DNA from: an uncultured Acetobacteraceae bacterium
Lineage (GTDB): Bacteria; Pseudomonadota; Alphaproteobacteria; Acetobacterales; Acetobacteraceae
Assembly (NCBI GenBank): GCA_937874445.1
Contig: CALNAL010000270.1
Location: 1 to 14,101, forward strand
Length of the DNA stretch: 14,101 nt
Reading direction: 5' to 3'
Part shown: one piece after another, positions 1 through 7,178 of the stretch
Layout of the letters: each line of letters opens with the position of its first letter
Position numbering within the stretch: the stretch's first letter is position 1
Notes under the pieces: model-generated
Database searches by the model: none
What the model saw: the letters and a program-made list of their open reading frames with translations, nothing else
What the model was told of the DNA's origin: nothing
Program-made: the position numbers and the translations under genes

Positions 1-136
1 GTTCTCCTTTCGAGAAAGGAGAACCAGGAAAGCTTTATTCGTGAAGGCTCCGCGCTTGTGTCAGCCGCGGAGCCCAACGAATAAAAGTCCTTTTTGCTTC
101 TTTTTCCTTCAGGAAAAAGAAGACCTTCCTTGCCTT
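1..136. repeat. Composite palindromic repeat, copy A (left end cut by the window)
   Basis: Three stem-loops in a row. Stem 1 has 11-bp perfect arms (1-11 and 14-24) around a 2-nt centre. Stem 2 is a two-tier stem: TTTATTCGT (34-42) pairs with ACGAATAAA (77-85), and inside it GGCTCCGCG (46-54) pairs with CGCGGAGCC (66-74). Stem 3 is a palindrome at 97-122 with 12-bp arms (CTTCTTTTTCCT type) around TC. The tail CCTTCCTTGCCTT (124-136) resembles the terminal repeat of copy B. Copy B at 11402-11522 matches 1-122 with only about nine substitutions and one indel, five of the substitutions in the 11-nt loop of stem 2. No coding frame is supported here. It lies just downstream of the 160-540 gene and may act as a transcript end, but no T-tract follows any stem. 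Confidence 0.85.
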
Positions 137-159
137 GTCGGGTGCCCCCGTGCCTGACC

Positions 160-540
160 TCAGAACGCGGCGCAGGCCGGGGAGAGGGCCAGTCCCACCG
201 ATTCCTGGGCGAAACGGGCGCGGTAGGCCGTGCGGATTTCCTCCAGCGCGGCGAGGCGCCCGGCGGAGGGCGGGGCGAGCACCACCAGCACCCGCGACGA
301 TTCGGCAACGATGCGGCCGCTGCCCGGCTCGCGCCACTGGCCGCGGCCGGCCAGCACGGTGAAGCCGTCGGGGAAGCGGGGGGTGACGGAGCGGGCGAGA
401 AAATCCGTCCAGGCGGCCTCGTCCACCCCGGTCGTGCCGAAATAAAGCTCGGCGCGCTGCCACGGCGCGGTGCCGAGAGGGCAGACGGGGGGAGCGCAGG
501 CGGCGGGCAGCAGGGACAGCAGCAGCAGGAGGGCGCGCAT
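160..540 (-). CDS. DUF3574 domain protein, probable lipoprotein
   Basis: A 126-residue protein. Residues 1-15 form a short Leu-rich export signal ending in LPAAC. Cys15 could be the lipidated residue, though Pro at -3 departs from the usual lipobox. The mature part carries the DUF3574 pattern: QRAELYFGTTG (28-38), a W-x-DFL segment, SVTPRFPDGFTVLAGRGQWR (51-70) and SSRVLVVLAP (81-90). Its function is unknown; homologues are small exported proteins. The frame stays open far upstream, but the ATG at 540 is chosen because it starts exactly at the signal peptide. No Shine-Dalgarno is evident, and the gene begins 14 bp after the GntR stop, so it probably depends on read-through or coupling from that gene. 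It has no obvious link to the catabolic genes ahead of it. Confidence 0.8.
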   Translation of the reverse strand: MRALLLLLSLLPAACAPPVCPLGTAPWQRAELYFGTTGVDEAAWTDFLARSVTPRFPDGFTVLAGRGQWREPGSGRIVAESSRVLVVLAPPSAGRLAALEEIRTAYRARFAQESVGLALSPACAAF

Positions 541-554
541 CCCGGGGCGCCGGC

Positions 555-1316
555 TCAGGCGTCCGGCCCCGGTCGGCCGGGGACGGCGTGGGAGGCCGGG
601 GGGACGCACTGCTGGAGGTCCTCGACCGTGGCCTGCTCGACGGCCTCGAGATGGACCACCAGCGCGGCCTGGGCCGCCGCGCGATCGCGCCGCATCATGG
701 CGTCGAGGATGGCGAGATGCTGGCGGCAGGAGGCGGAGAGGCGATGCACGCCGGTGGCCCCCAGCACGCGCAGCCAGCTGATATAGGGATCGAAGGAGAC
801 CTGCACGCCGACCAGCCGGGCGTTCCCGGAGGCGGCGACGATGCTGCGGTGCAGCCGGGCGTCGGCGCGGAAGAAGGGAGCGTATTCGCCGGCGTCGGCG
901 GCCACCTGCGCGGCCAGGGCCTCCTCGCGCAGGTCGCGCAGCAGGGCTTCGGGCATGACCGGGGTGGCCAGCCCGATGGCCATCCATTCCATGGCGCGGC
1001 GGAGCTGGCAGACCTCGTGCACGTCGTCGATGGTGGGCTGGGTCACGAAGGTGCCGGAGCGTGCCTTGGTCTCGATCAGGCGCTCGAACTCGATGCGCTT
1101 GAGGGCGTCGCGCACCGGGGCACGGGAGATGCCGAACTCCGCGGCGATGGCGCCGGGATCGATGCGCTGGCCGGGTTTCAGCACGCCGGTGACGATCCGC
1201 TGCACCAGGATGCGGTGCAGGCGATCGGAGATCAGCTCACCGACCGAGACCGTGGCATCGGTCTCGGGAAGGGGGAGTGGGTCAAAATGACCGAAAGCTG
1301 AAACGACATCGACCAT
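555..1316 (-). CDS. GntR-family transcriptional regulator, FCD (FadR-type) subfamily
   Basis: A 253-residue cytoplasmic DNA-binding regulator. The winged helix-turn-helix spans about residues 28-92, with the typical GVLKPGQRID, IAAEFGISRAPVRDALKRIE and GLI-like/GTFV wing segments. The FCD effector domain spans about 97-232. The four expected metal ligands are visible: Asp152 and His156 (D-x3-H), His200 and His222. FCD regulators of this class usually bind a carboxylic acid and control the neighbouring catabolic genes. The gene is last but one in the minus-strand block, 93 bp after the FAD/Fe-S gene, and is the obvious candidate to control it. Its likely sites are the inverted repeats at 5887-5904 and 7075-7090, but that is inference. 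The start at 1316 lacks a clear Shine-Dalgarno. The last ~20 residues, rich in Pro and Gly, lie outside the domain. Confidence 0.93.
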   Translation of the reverse strand: MVDVVSAFGHFDPLPLPETDATVSVGELISDRLHRILVQRIVTGVLKPGQRIDPGAIAAEFGISRAPVRDALKRIEFERLIETKARSGTFVTQPTIDDVHEVCQLRRAMEWMAIGLATPVMPEALLRDLREEALAAQVAADAGEYAPFFRADARLHRSIVAASGNARLVGVQVSFDPYISWLRVLGATGVHRLSASCRQHLAILDAMMRRDRAAAQAALVVHLEAVEQATVEDLQQCVPPASHAVPGRPGPDA

Positions 1317-1409
1317 GATGGACTCATAGCAACGCGAAAAGCACAGGGCCAGAGCGTCGCGACGGGCATGAGGGCGGAGGAGCCCCGGAGAACGGCCGGA
1401 ACGGGCGCC

Positions 1410-4397
1410 TCATGTTCTGAGGGCGTCGAGGAGAATCTGGGCGGGGTGGAGGGCGCGGCGGGAGGTGGCGTCGGCGATCTGGTGGCGGCAGCTGGTGCCG
1501 GTGGCGGCGATGATGTCGTCGGGGGCGGCGGCGCGGACCGCCGGCAGCAGCACCTGCTCGCCGATCTTCAGCGACAGCGCGTAGTGCTCCTTCTCGTAGC
1601 CGAACGCGCCGGACATGCCGCAGCAGCTGCTCGGGATCTCGCGCACCGTGTAGTGGCGCGGCAGGCCCAGCACCCGCAGCACCGAGGCGCTCGTGGTCAG
1701 CGCCTTCTGGTGACAGTGCACGTGCACCAGCACCGTGCGCGCCTGCTCGGTGAAGGCGTCGGGGCCGATCCGCCCGGCGTCCATCTCGCGGGCGAGGAAC
1801 TCCTCGAACATCAGGCTGCGTCCGGCGAGCGCCTGCGCATCCGCGCGCAGTTCCGGGGCGGCGAGGTCGGGATACTCGTCCTTGAAGCAGGACACCGCCG
1901 AGGGTTCCAGCCCGATCAGCGGGGCCTCGTCGGTGACCATTCCGCTGAGGAAACGCACGTTGCAGTCCACCAGCCGCTTGGCCCGCTTGAGGAAGCCGCC
2001 GGAGATCAGCGCCCGGCCGCTCTCGCCGGGGCGCACCAGCACCACCTCGTAGCCCAGCGCGGCCAGCAGCTTGACGGCGGCGATGCCGATCTCGGCCTCG
2101 TTGAGGTCGGTGAACTCGTCGCAGAAGAGATGCACCTGCCGGCCGGTGGCGGGGGCCGCGGGGCGATTGCGGCGATACCAGGCGGCGAGCGTGACGCGGC
2201 AGACGGCGGGCAGGGAGCGGCGCGGGGCGAAGCCGAGCACGCGCTTGATGAGCCCGCCGGTGAGGCGGTTGGCGGCGAGGAAGTTGAAGAGGGGGGCCAC
2301 CGGCACGGCCAGGCGCATCAGCGGCGCGAAGCCCGCGATGACGCGCGAGCGCAGGTCCGGGGCGTGGGCGTCGTGCCAGTGCTGGAGGAACTCGGCCTTG
2401 AGGCGGGCCATGTCCACGCCGGCCGAACACTCGCTCTTGCAGCCCTTGCAGGCGAGGCAGAGGTCGAGCACGTCGTGGATCTCGACGTGGTCGAAGGGGT
2501 TCGCCCGGCCCGAGTGGGTGAGGAACTCGCGCAGCACGTTGGCCCGCCCGCGGGTGGAATCCTTCTCCTCGCGCGTGGCCATGTAGGTGGGGCACATCAG
2601 CCCCCCGCGGATCTTTTTGCACTCGGCCATGCCGGAGCAGCGTTCCACGGCGCGGACCAGCCCGAGGTCGCGGCTCCAGTCGAAGTAGGTGGGCAGCTCC
2701 GGCGTCGTCCCCTGCGGCGTGTAGCGCATGTGGGCGTCCATCTTCGGAGCGCGCACGACGCGGTTCGGGTTGAGGATGCCGGCGGGATCGAAGCTGTCCT
2801 TGACCTCGCAGCAGAGGCGGTAGTTCTCCTCGCCGATCATCTTCGCGAGGAACTCGCCGCGCGTATGCCCGTCTCCGTGCTCGCCCGACAGCGAGCCGCG
2901 GAATTCCTTGACCAGGGCTGCGGTGTTTTCCAGGATCCAGCGATAGAGGCGGTGGCCTTCCGCGGTCTTGAGATCGAGAAAGACGATGGTGTGCAGCTCA
3001 CCGTCGCCGGCGTGGGCGGAATGCGTGTATTCCACGCCGGCCCCGTCCAGCAGCTTTTCGAGACGGATGACGTAGTCGGGCAGGTCGCGGATATCGAGCG
3101 CGCAATCCTCGATCAGCTCGCAGGCCTTGCTGTCGCCGGGCTTGGAATTGTTGATGCCGCCGAGGGCGCGGCGCAGATCCCAGATTCTGTCTACATCCGC
3201 GCCGAACCACAGCGGCCAGGCGTAGCCCATGCCGCGGCTCTTGAGCTTTTCCACCATGGCCGTCGCCTTGGCTTCCACCGCCGCGCGGCTGGCCTCGGAG
3301 AACTCCACCACGATCACCGTCTGCGGCGTGCCCTGGATCCACTGGCTGCTGCGGGCGACGAGGTTGGTGGAGCTGTGCTCGTTGTTTTCCAGCACCTGGC
3401 GGATGTGGAACGCGCCGAAAAGTTCGCAGGTGGTGGGCCCGAACTCGCGGGCGATCAGGGTGGCCCGCAGCGCCTCGATGCTGTCGCGGAAATGCAGGGT
3501 GACGACCCCGGTGACCGGCGGAGGCAGCGTCGCGAGGTCGAGTTTGGCCTCGGTGACGAGGCAGAGCGTGCCCTCCGAGCCGCACACCAGCTGGCACATG
3601 TTGAAGTCGGGCCCGCCGGGGGTGAAGACGTTGGAGCGGGCGAGCAGATCGATGGCGTAGCCGTTGTTGCGGCGGCGGATCTCGGGCTTGGGATATCCCT
3701 CGACGAGGCCGCGGCGGGTCTCGGGGTCGGAAAGGCGCTGGTAGAGATGCTGGTAGATGCGCCCCTCCAGGGTGGGCAGCGCGCGCTTGGCGTGGAAGGC
3801 GGCGGGGGAGAGCGCCTCGAAGCTGGCCTCGCTGCCGTCGGTGAGGATGGCCTTGCAGGAGATCAGATGCTCGCGGGTGCAGCCCCAGACCAGGGAGTGC
3901 ATGCCGCAGGAGTTGTTGCCGATCATGCCGCCGATGAAGGCGCGGTTGGCGGTGCTGGTCTCGGGGCCGAAGAGCAGGCCGGCGGGGGCGAGTTCGGCGT
4001 TGAGGATGTCGCGGATGACGGCGGGCTCGACGCGCACCCAGTGCTCGGCGCGGTTGAGCTCGAGGATGCGGTCGAAGCGGCGCATGTCGACGACGAGGCC
4101 GCTGCCGACGACCTGCCCGGCGAGCGAGGTTCCGGCCCCGCGCGGCACCAGCGCCACGTGGTTCTCGCCGGCCCAGCGGACGATGGCCTTGAGGTCGTCG
4201 GTGGTCTCGGGAGTGACGACGCCGACAGGAAACTCGCGATAGGCGGAAGCGTCGGTCGCGTAGATCACGCGCGTCGTGCGGTCGGCGAGAATGCGTCCCT
4301 TGATCCGCCTCGACAGGCTCGCCAGGGGTTCCGGCAGGCTCCCCTCCGTCGCCGCGGGAAGGGCATCGAGATTCAAACGATCGACCGCTTCATGCAT
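1410..4397 (-). CDS. FAD-linked oxidase / Fe-S oxidoreductase, D-2-hydroxyacid dehydrogenase type (YdiJ-like)
   Basis: A 995-residue fusion of a flavin dehydrogenase and a GlpC-like electron-transfer module. The FAD-binding (PCMH) part has PRGAGTSLAGQ at about 85-95 and the TSTANR..GGMIGNNSCG region near 148-165. The FAD-oxidase C domain ends with GEHGDG (505-510) and DPAGILNPNR. The Fe-S part has Cys587/593/602, then CLACKGCKSEC (Cys647/650/653/657), and ends with a cysteine-rich module: HCHQKA near 894 and CCG at 925-927. Length and order match E. coli YdiJ (1018 aa), a D-2-hydroxyglutarate dehydrogenase. D-lactate or another D-2-hydroxyacid is equally possible here, with electrons passing towards quinone. 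I chose the ATG at 4397 because AGAGGA lies 8 nt before it; a TTG at 4451 would add 18 residues without such a site. It follows the transporter by 127 bp containing a strong hairpin. Confidence 0.92.
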   Translation of the reverse strand: MHEAVDRLNLDALPAATEGSLPEPLASLSRRIKGRILADRTTRVIYATDASAYREFPVGVVTPETTDDLKAIVRWAGENHVALVPRGAGTSLAGQVVGSGLVVDMRRFDRILELNRAEHWVRVEPAVIRDILNAELAPAGLLFGPETSTANRAFIGGMIGNNSCGMHSLVWGCTREHLISCKAILTDGSEASFEALSPAAFHAKRALPTLEGRIYQHLYQRLSDPETRRGLVEGYPKPEIRRRNNGYAIDLLARSNVFTPGGPDFNMCQLVCGSEGTLCLVTEAKLDLATLPPPVTGVVTLHFRDSIEALRATLIAREFGPTTCELFGAFHIRQVLENNEHSSTNLVARSSQWIQGTPQTVIVVEFSEASRAAVEAKATAMVEKLKSRGMGYAWPLWFGADVDRIWDLRRALGGINNSKPGDSKACELIEDCALDIRDLPDYVIRLEKLLDGAGVEYTHSAHAGDGELHTIVFLDLKTAEGHRLYRWILENTAALVKEFRGSLSGEHGDGHTRGEFLAKMIGEENYRLCCEVKDSFDPAGILNPNRVVRAPKMDAHMRYTPQGTTPELPTYFDWSRDLGLVRAVERCSGMAECKKIRGGLMCPTYMATREEKDSTRGRANVLREFLTHSGRANPFDHVEIHDVLDLCLACKGCKSECSAGVDMARLKAEFLQHWHDAHAPDLRSRVIAGFAPLMRLAVPVAPLFNFLAANRLTGGLIKRVLGFAPRRSLPAVCRVTLAAWYRRNRPAAPATGRQVHLFCDEFTDLNEAEIGIAAVKLLAALGYEVVLVRPGESGRALISGGFLKRAKRLVDCNVRFLSGMVTDEAPLIGLEPSAVSCFKDEYPDLAAPELRADAQALAGRSLMFEEFLAREMDAGRIGPDAFTEQARTVLVHVHCHQKALTTSASVLRVLGLPRHYTVREIPSSCCGMSGAFGYEKEHYALSLKIGEQVLLPAVRAAAPDDIIAATGTSCRHQIADATSRRALHPAQILLDALRT

Positions 4398-4472
4398 CTT
4401 TGACGTTCCTCTGCCAGCGGTCGGGAATCCCGCCGCTGATCTGTTCGACAAGCCCGGAGCGGTGGCGGGCCC

Positions 4473-4501
4473 GCCTGCCTCCGCGTGGCACGGAGGCAGG
4501 C
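4473..4501. terminator. Strong 11-bp hairpin between transporter and oxidoreductase genes
   Basis: A perfect stem: GCCTGCCTCCG (4473-4483) pairs with CGGAGGCAGGC (4491-4501) around a 7-nt loop. It sits 24 bp past the stop of the transporter and 76 bp before the oxidoreductase start. No T-tract follows on either strand. It may therefore be an attenuating or mRNA-stabilising structure that splits expression of the two genes rather than a full terminator. Confidence 0.4.
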
Positions 4502-4524
4502 TCCGCTACCGACCCATACGACAC

Positions 4525-5835
4525 TCAGGTCAAGGATTCACGTCGTAGCATCAGCATGGCAACCATGGCGAACGCGGCGCCGACCGCAATGGTCAGCAGG
4601 CCGATGGTGAAGCTGCCGGTGGTGTCGCGGATCCAGCCCATCACGAAGGGGCCGGCAAAGCTGCCGAGATTGCCGACCGAGTTGATGATGGCCAGTCCCG
4701 CCGCCGCCGCCGTGCCGGACAGCAGCGTCGAGGAGAAGGTGAAGAAGGGAGGCGCGAAGGCATAGACGCCGAACGCGGCGACGCAGATGAGCAGCGTCAT
4801 CACGACGGGATCGTGGACGAACACGCACAGGGCCAGCGGGATGGCCAGGGCGGCCGCGCCGAGCGCGCAATGGCCCTGCCGCGAGCCGGAGTGGGCGTCG
4901 GAGTAGCGGCCCCAGAAGGGCAGCGCGACGGCGGTGCAGGCATAGGGGATGGCGGTGATGATGCCGGTCCAGCCGACCCCGGTGCCGAAGCCCGCGACGA
5001 TCTGCGGGAGGAACAGCGCCAGGCCCATGCCCGAGAGGCACATGCCGAAATAGCAGGCGCTCAGCCAGAGCACGCCGGGATGGGTGAAGACCTGGCCGAG
5101 CGAAAGCTGCTGCGGCTTGACGGTGCGGACCCGGTCCTCCTCCACGCGCGCGATCAGCAGGGCCTTCTCCTCGGAGGTCAGCCAGGGGGCCTGCTCGGGC
5201 GAATCCTGCATGTAGAGCCAGAACACCGCGGCCATCACGACGGCCGGGACGGCCTCGATGATGAACAGCCATTGCCAGCCCTGCAGGCCCCAGACCCCGT
5301 CGAGGGCCAGCAGCGGGGCGGAGAGCACCGCGCCCGCGGCGATCGCGACCGGGGAGGCGACGTAGAAGATGGCGATCATGCGTGCCCGGTATTCCGAGGG
5401 CAGCCAGAGCGTCATGGTGTAGATGACGCCGGGAAAGAAGCCGGCCTCGGCCGCGCCCAGCAGGAAGCGCACGAAGTAGAAGGATTTTTCCCCGACGACC
5501 GTGGCGGTCAGGGCCGCGACGATGCCCCAGGTGAGCATGATGCGGGCGATCCATATCCGCGCGCCGAAGCGGTGCAGCGCGAGATTGCTCGGCACCTCGA
5601 AGAGGAAATACGAGATGAAGAAGATGCCGGCCCCGAAGCCGTAGACCGAGGCGGAGAAGCCGAGGTCGCGATTGAGCTGGGTGGCGGCGAAACCGACGTT
5701 CACCCGGTCAAGGAAGGCGATGAAGTAGCAGATCATCATGATCGGCAAAAGTCGCCGGAAGACCTTGCCCATGACTGCGTGTTCCGCAGGGGGGGAATTT
5801 GTTGCTTCTTGGAGTGTTCCGGTCAGAACGCTCAT
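4525..5835 (-). CDS. MFS transporter, anion:cation symporter (ACS) family
   Basis: A 436-residue inner-membrane carrier with about 12 hydrophobic helices and a central hydrophilic loop (about 211-247, SPEQAPWLTSEEKALL...). ACS hallmarks are visible: YFIAFLDRVNVGFA at 37-50, the tail of helix 2 YFLFEVPSNLALHRFGAR (76-93), GAAEAGFFPGVIYTMTLWLP (127-146), and FWGRYSDAHSGSR (307-319) between the halves. Family members take up organic or sugar acids (tartrate, glucarate/galactonate, phthalate) with protons; the exact substrate cannot be read. The start at 5835 has GAGAGGA 8 nt upstream, much like the site before the 4397 start. The gene is placed between the lyase and the oxidoreductase, which suggests it supplies their substrate. 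An 18-bp inverted repeat lies 52-69 bp before its start. Confidence 0.95.
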   Translation of the reverse strand: MSVLTGTLQEATNSPPAEHAVMGKVFRRLLPIMMICYFIAFLDRVNVGFAATQLNRDLGFSASVYGFGAGIFFISYFLFEVPSNLALHRFGARIWIARIMLTWGIVAALTATVVGEKSFYFVRFLLGAAEAGFFPGVIYTMTLWLPSEYRARMIAIFYVASPVAIAAGAVLSAPLLALDGVWGLQGWQWLFIIEAVPAVVMAAVFWLYMQDSPEQAPWLTSEEKALLIARVEEDRVRTVKPQQLSLGQVFTHPGVLWLSACYFGMCLSGMGLALFLPQIVAGFGTGVGWTGIITAIPYACTAVALPFWGRYSDAHSGSRQGHCALGAAALAIPLALCVFVHDPVVMTLLICVAAFGVYAFAPPFFTFSSTLLSGTAAAAGLAIINSVGNLGSFAGPFVMGWIRDTTGSFTIGLLTIAVGAAFAMVAMLMLRRESLT

Positions 5836-5886
5836 GGACGTTGTCCTCTCTTGGTGGCGCTGCGAGGCACCGCATCTTGTTTTTTG

Positions 5887-5904
5887 GCACTGCTTGGTCA
5901 GTGC
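5887..5904. promoter_or_regulatory. 18-bp inverted repeat, candidate operator of the transporter gene
   Basis: GCACTG (5887-5892) and CAGTGC (5899-5904) are perfect inverted arms around CTTGGT, 52 bp upstream of the transporter ATG in the 254-bp gap after the lyase gene. Its length and symmetry fit a dimeric GntR-type repressor site. No clear -35/-10 pair was found beside it, so the role is inferred. Confidence 0.35.
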
Positions 5905-6017
5905 GTCTGCCGGCGGATAGCACCGGCGGCTCCGTCTGTCGCGGGGCCTTCAGCCTGTTTTTGGCGCCCGGGACCGCCGGCGTTTCTCCACGGCGGCGGC
6001 GGTCTCGCGGCAAATCG

Positions 6018-6051
6018 CCCCCCGCGTTCCCGCGCGGGGAAACACGGGGGG
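6018..6051 (-). terminator. GC-rich hairpin downstream of the lyase gene
   Basis: CCCCCCG (6018-6024) pairs with CGGGGGG (6045-6051), and inside it TTCCC (6027-6031) pairs with GGGAA (6037-6041), with small bulges. It lies 38 bp past the stop of the 6090-6983 gene. A full T-tract is absent (only a short TTT follows on the minus strand), so it may only reduce read-through into the transporter gene. Confidence 0.35.
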
Positions 6052-6089
6052 CCGGCCCGGCCGGATGGGGATGCGGCCGGACCGCGGGG

Positions 6090-6983
6090 TCAGGAGAGCA
6101 TGGTGTCGATCAGGGGATCGAGCTTGGCCTTGTATGCGGCGGGCAGCTCGACGAGGGGCCGGCGGGCGAGGCCGGCGTCGACGCCCTGGCGGGTGACGCA
6201 ATACTTCAGCATCTCCAGCCAGTGGACGCGCGCGTTGACCTCGGGGTCCATGAAGAAGGTGATGAAGGGAAGGAACTTCTTCCACATGGCACGGCCGGCA
6301 TCGAGATCCTTGCGGTCGCGCAGGCAGTCCTGCAGGGCGCGGCACTGGCGGGGGAAGGTGGCGGGCAGGCCGGAAAGCCAGCCGTCGGCGCCGGCGGCGT
6401 AGGCGGGCAGAGGCGCGTAGTCGTGGCCGTAGAAGATGGTCACGTCGCTCTGGGCGCGCAGGTCGGCGACGCGGTTGGCATCGCCGTGGGCGGCCTTGAC
6501 GGAGAAGATGGTCTCCTCCTTGAAGAGCATGGAGATCTCGGCGGGGGTCATTTCGTAGCCGGCGAAATGGGGGTTGTTGTAGAGGCAGATGGGCAGGCCG
6601 ACCTCCTTGCGGATGATGCGCAGGTGGCGGATCGCGGCCTCCTTGTACGGCTTGTAGTAGTAGGGGAGGATGACCATGAGGCCGTCGGCGCCGGACTTCT
6701 TGGCGGAGTGGGCGAGGCGGAGGGTCTCCAGGGTGCTGTACTTGCCGACGCTGGCCAGCACCGGAACCTGGCCGGCGACGAAATGGACGACGTGGTCGAT
6801 GACGGCTTCCTGCTCCTCGTTCATCATGGCGGTCATCTCGCCGGTGCTGCCGGTGACGGAGATGGCCTCGGCGCCGGAGTCGATCAGCCAGGAGACGTAT
6901 TTTTCCTGGGCCTTGGGGGCGTAGAGCTCGTCCTTGCCCCAGATGGTCAGGGCTGCGGGGCAGATGCCGCGGATTTTCTTCAT
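6090..6983 (-). CDS. Dihydrodipicolinate synthase / N-acetylneuraminate lyase family aldolase or dehydratase
   Basis: A 297-residue class I TIM-barrel lyase. Visible landmarks are GSTGE (45-49, substrate carboxylate loop), LPYYYKPYK (106-114), Tyr135 in LYNNP (the family catalytic Tyr) and Lys163 in FSVKAAHGD (the Schiff-base Lys). The residues after YNNP are HFAG. The Arg that binds aspartate semialdehyde in true DapA (YNVPxRT) is absent, so this is a catabolic family member, for example a 2-keto-3-deoxy-sugar-acid aldolase or dehydratase, rather than the lysine enzyme. The start is ATG 6983 with GAGAGAA about 7 nt upstream. It heads the minus-strand block with the ACS transporter and the oxidoreductase and is divergent from the ribokinase. 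Specificity cannot be assigned from sequence alone. Confidence 0.93.
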   Translation of the reverse strand: MKKIRGICPAALTIWGKDELYAPKAQEKYVSWLIDSGAEAISVTGSTGEMTAMMNEEQEAVIDHVVHFVAGQVPVLASVGKYSTLETLRLAHSAKKSGADGLMVILPYYYKPYKEAAIRHLRIIRKEVGLPICLYNNPHFAGYEMTPAEISMLFKEETIFSVKAAHGDANRVADLRAQSDVTIFYGHDYAPLPAYAAGADGWLSGLPATFPRQCRALQDCLRDRKDLDAGRAMWKKFLPFITFFMDPEVNARVHWLEMLKYCVTRQGVDAGLARRPLVELPAAYKAKLDPLIDTMLS

Positions 6984-7178
6984 GGGGGGATTCTCTCGGT
7001 TCTTGGAGATTCTTGGACTACAGGCGATTCCTGAGGGAGGCGCCGTGAGAGGATGTCTTTCATGCTCCTCTGATCGCTGATATAACAGCGCTCATGGATA
7101 ATAGCAACCAGAAACCGGCTCCCTTCGTCGCCTTCATGGCGGCGCGGACCGGGCCGAAATCAGGAAGGATGCCGTCAT
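6984..7178. promoter_or_regulatory. Divergent control region between lyase and ribokinase genes
   Basis: 195 bp of locally AT-richer sequence separates two oppositely transcribed genes, so promoters for both blocks should lie here. It contains the inverted repeat at 7075-7090. TATAAC (7081-7086) is a plausible -10 for the plus strand, but no convincing -35 stands at the right distance. Confidence 0.55.
7075..7090. promoter_or_regulatory. Inverted repeat CGCTG-N6-CAGCG, candidate operator
   Basis: CGCTG (7075-7079) and CAGCG (7086-7090) flank ATATAA, overlapping the TATAAC hexamer and lying 92 bp before the lyase start and 88 bp before the ribokinase start. An AT centre between short GC arms suits a dimeric repressor such as the GntR regulator at 555-1316. 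Five-bp arms in GC-rich DNA could also be chance. Confidence 0.35.

Noticed and set aside
97..122. The 26-bp palindrome as a standard intrinsic terminator
   Set aside because: Neither side is followed by a T-tract in the direction of transcription. It is better described as part of a repeat family, even if it affects transcript ends.
1355..1364. CGTCGCGACG palindrome between the oxidoreductase and regulator genes
   Set aside because: A 10-bp GC-rich palindrome is expected by chance in this sequence, and no promoter elements flank it.
1368..4403. A 1011-codon open frame on the plus strand, fully antisense to the FAD/Fe-S gene
   Set aside because: Its protein is a low-complexity Gly/Ala/Glu/Val/His mixture with no recognisable domain. 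Such mirror frames are normal opposite GC-rich genes, while the minus-strand frame has all the expected motifs.
4813..6402. A 529-codon plus-strand frame opposite the MFS and lyase genes
   Set aside because: It is a shadow of two real minus-strand genes and spans their intergenic gap without any domain.
6090..6983. Calling this gene dapA (lysine biosynthesis)
   Set aside because: The Arg that follows the YN-P motif in true DapA is absent (HFAG here), and the neighbours are a carrier and a hydroxyacid oxidase.
6980..7063. A 27-codon minus-strand frame (MKDILSRRLPQESPVVQE...) ending in ATGA at the lyase start
   Set aside because: The only purine-rich site (AGAGGAG) lies one base before its ATG, too close for normal initiation, and no family is recognised. 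The ATGA overlap alone is weak evidence.
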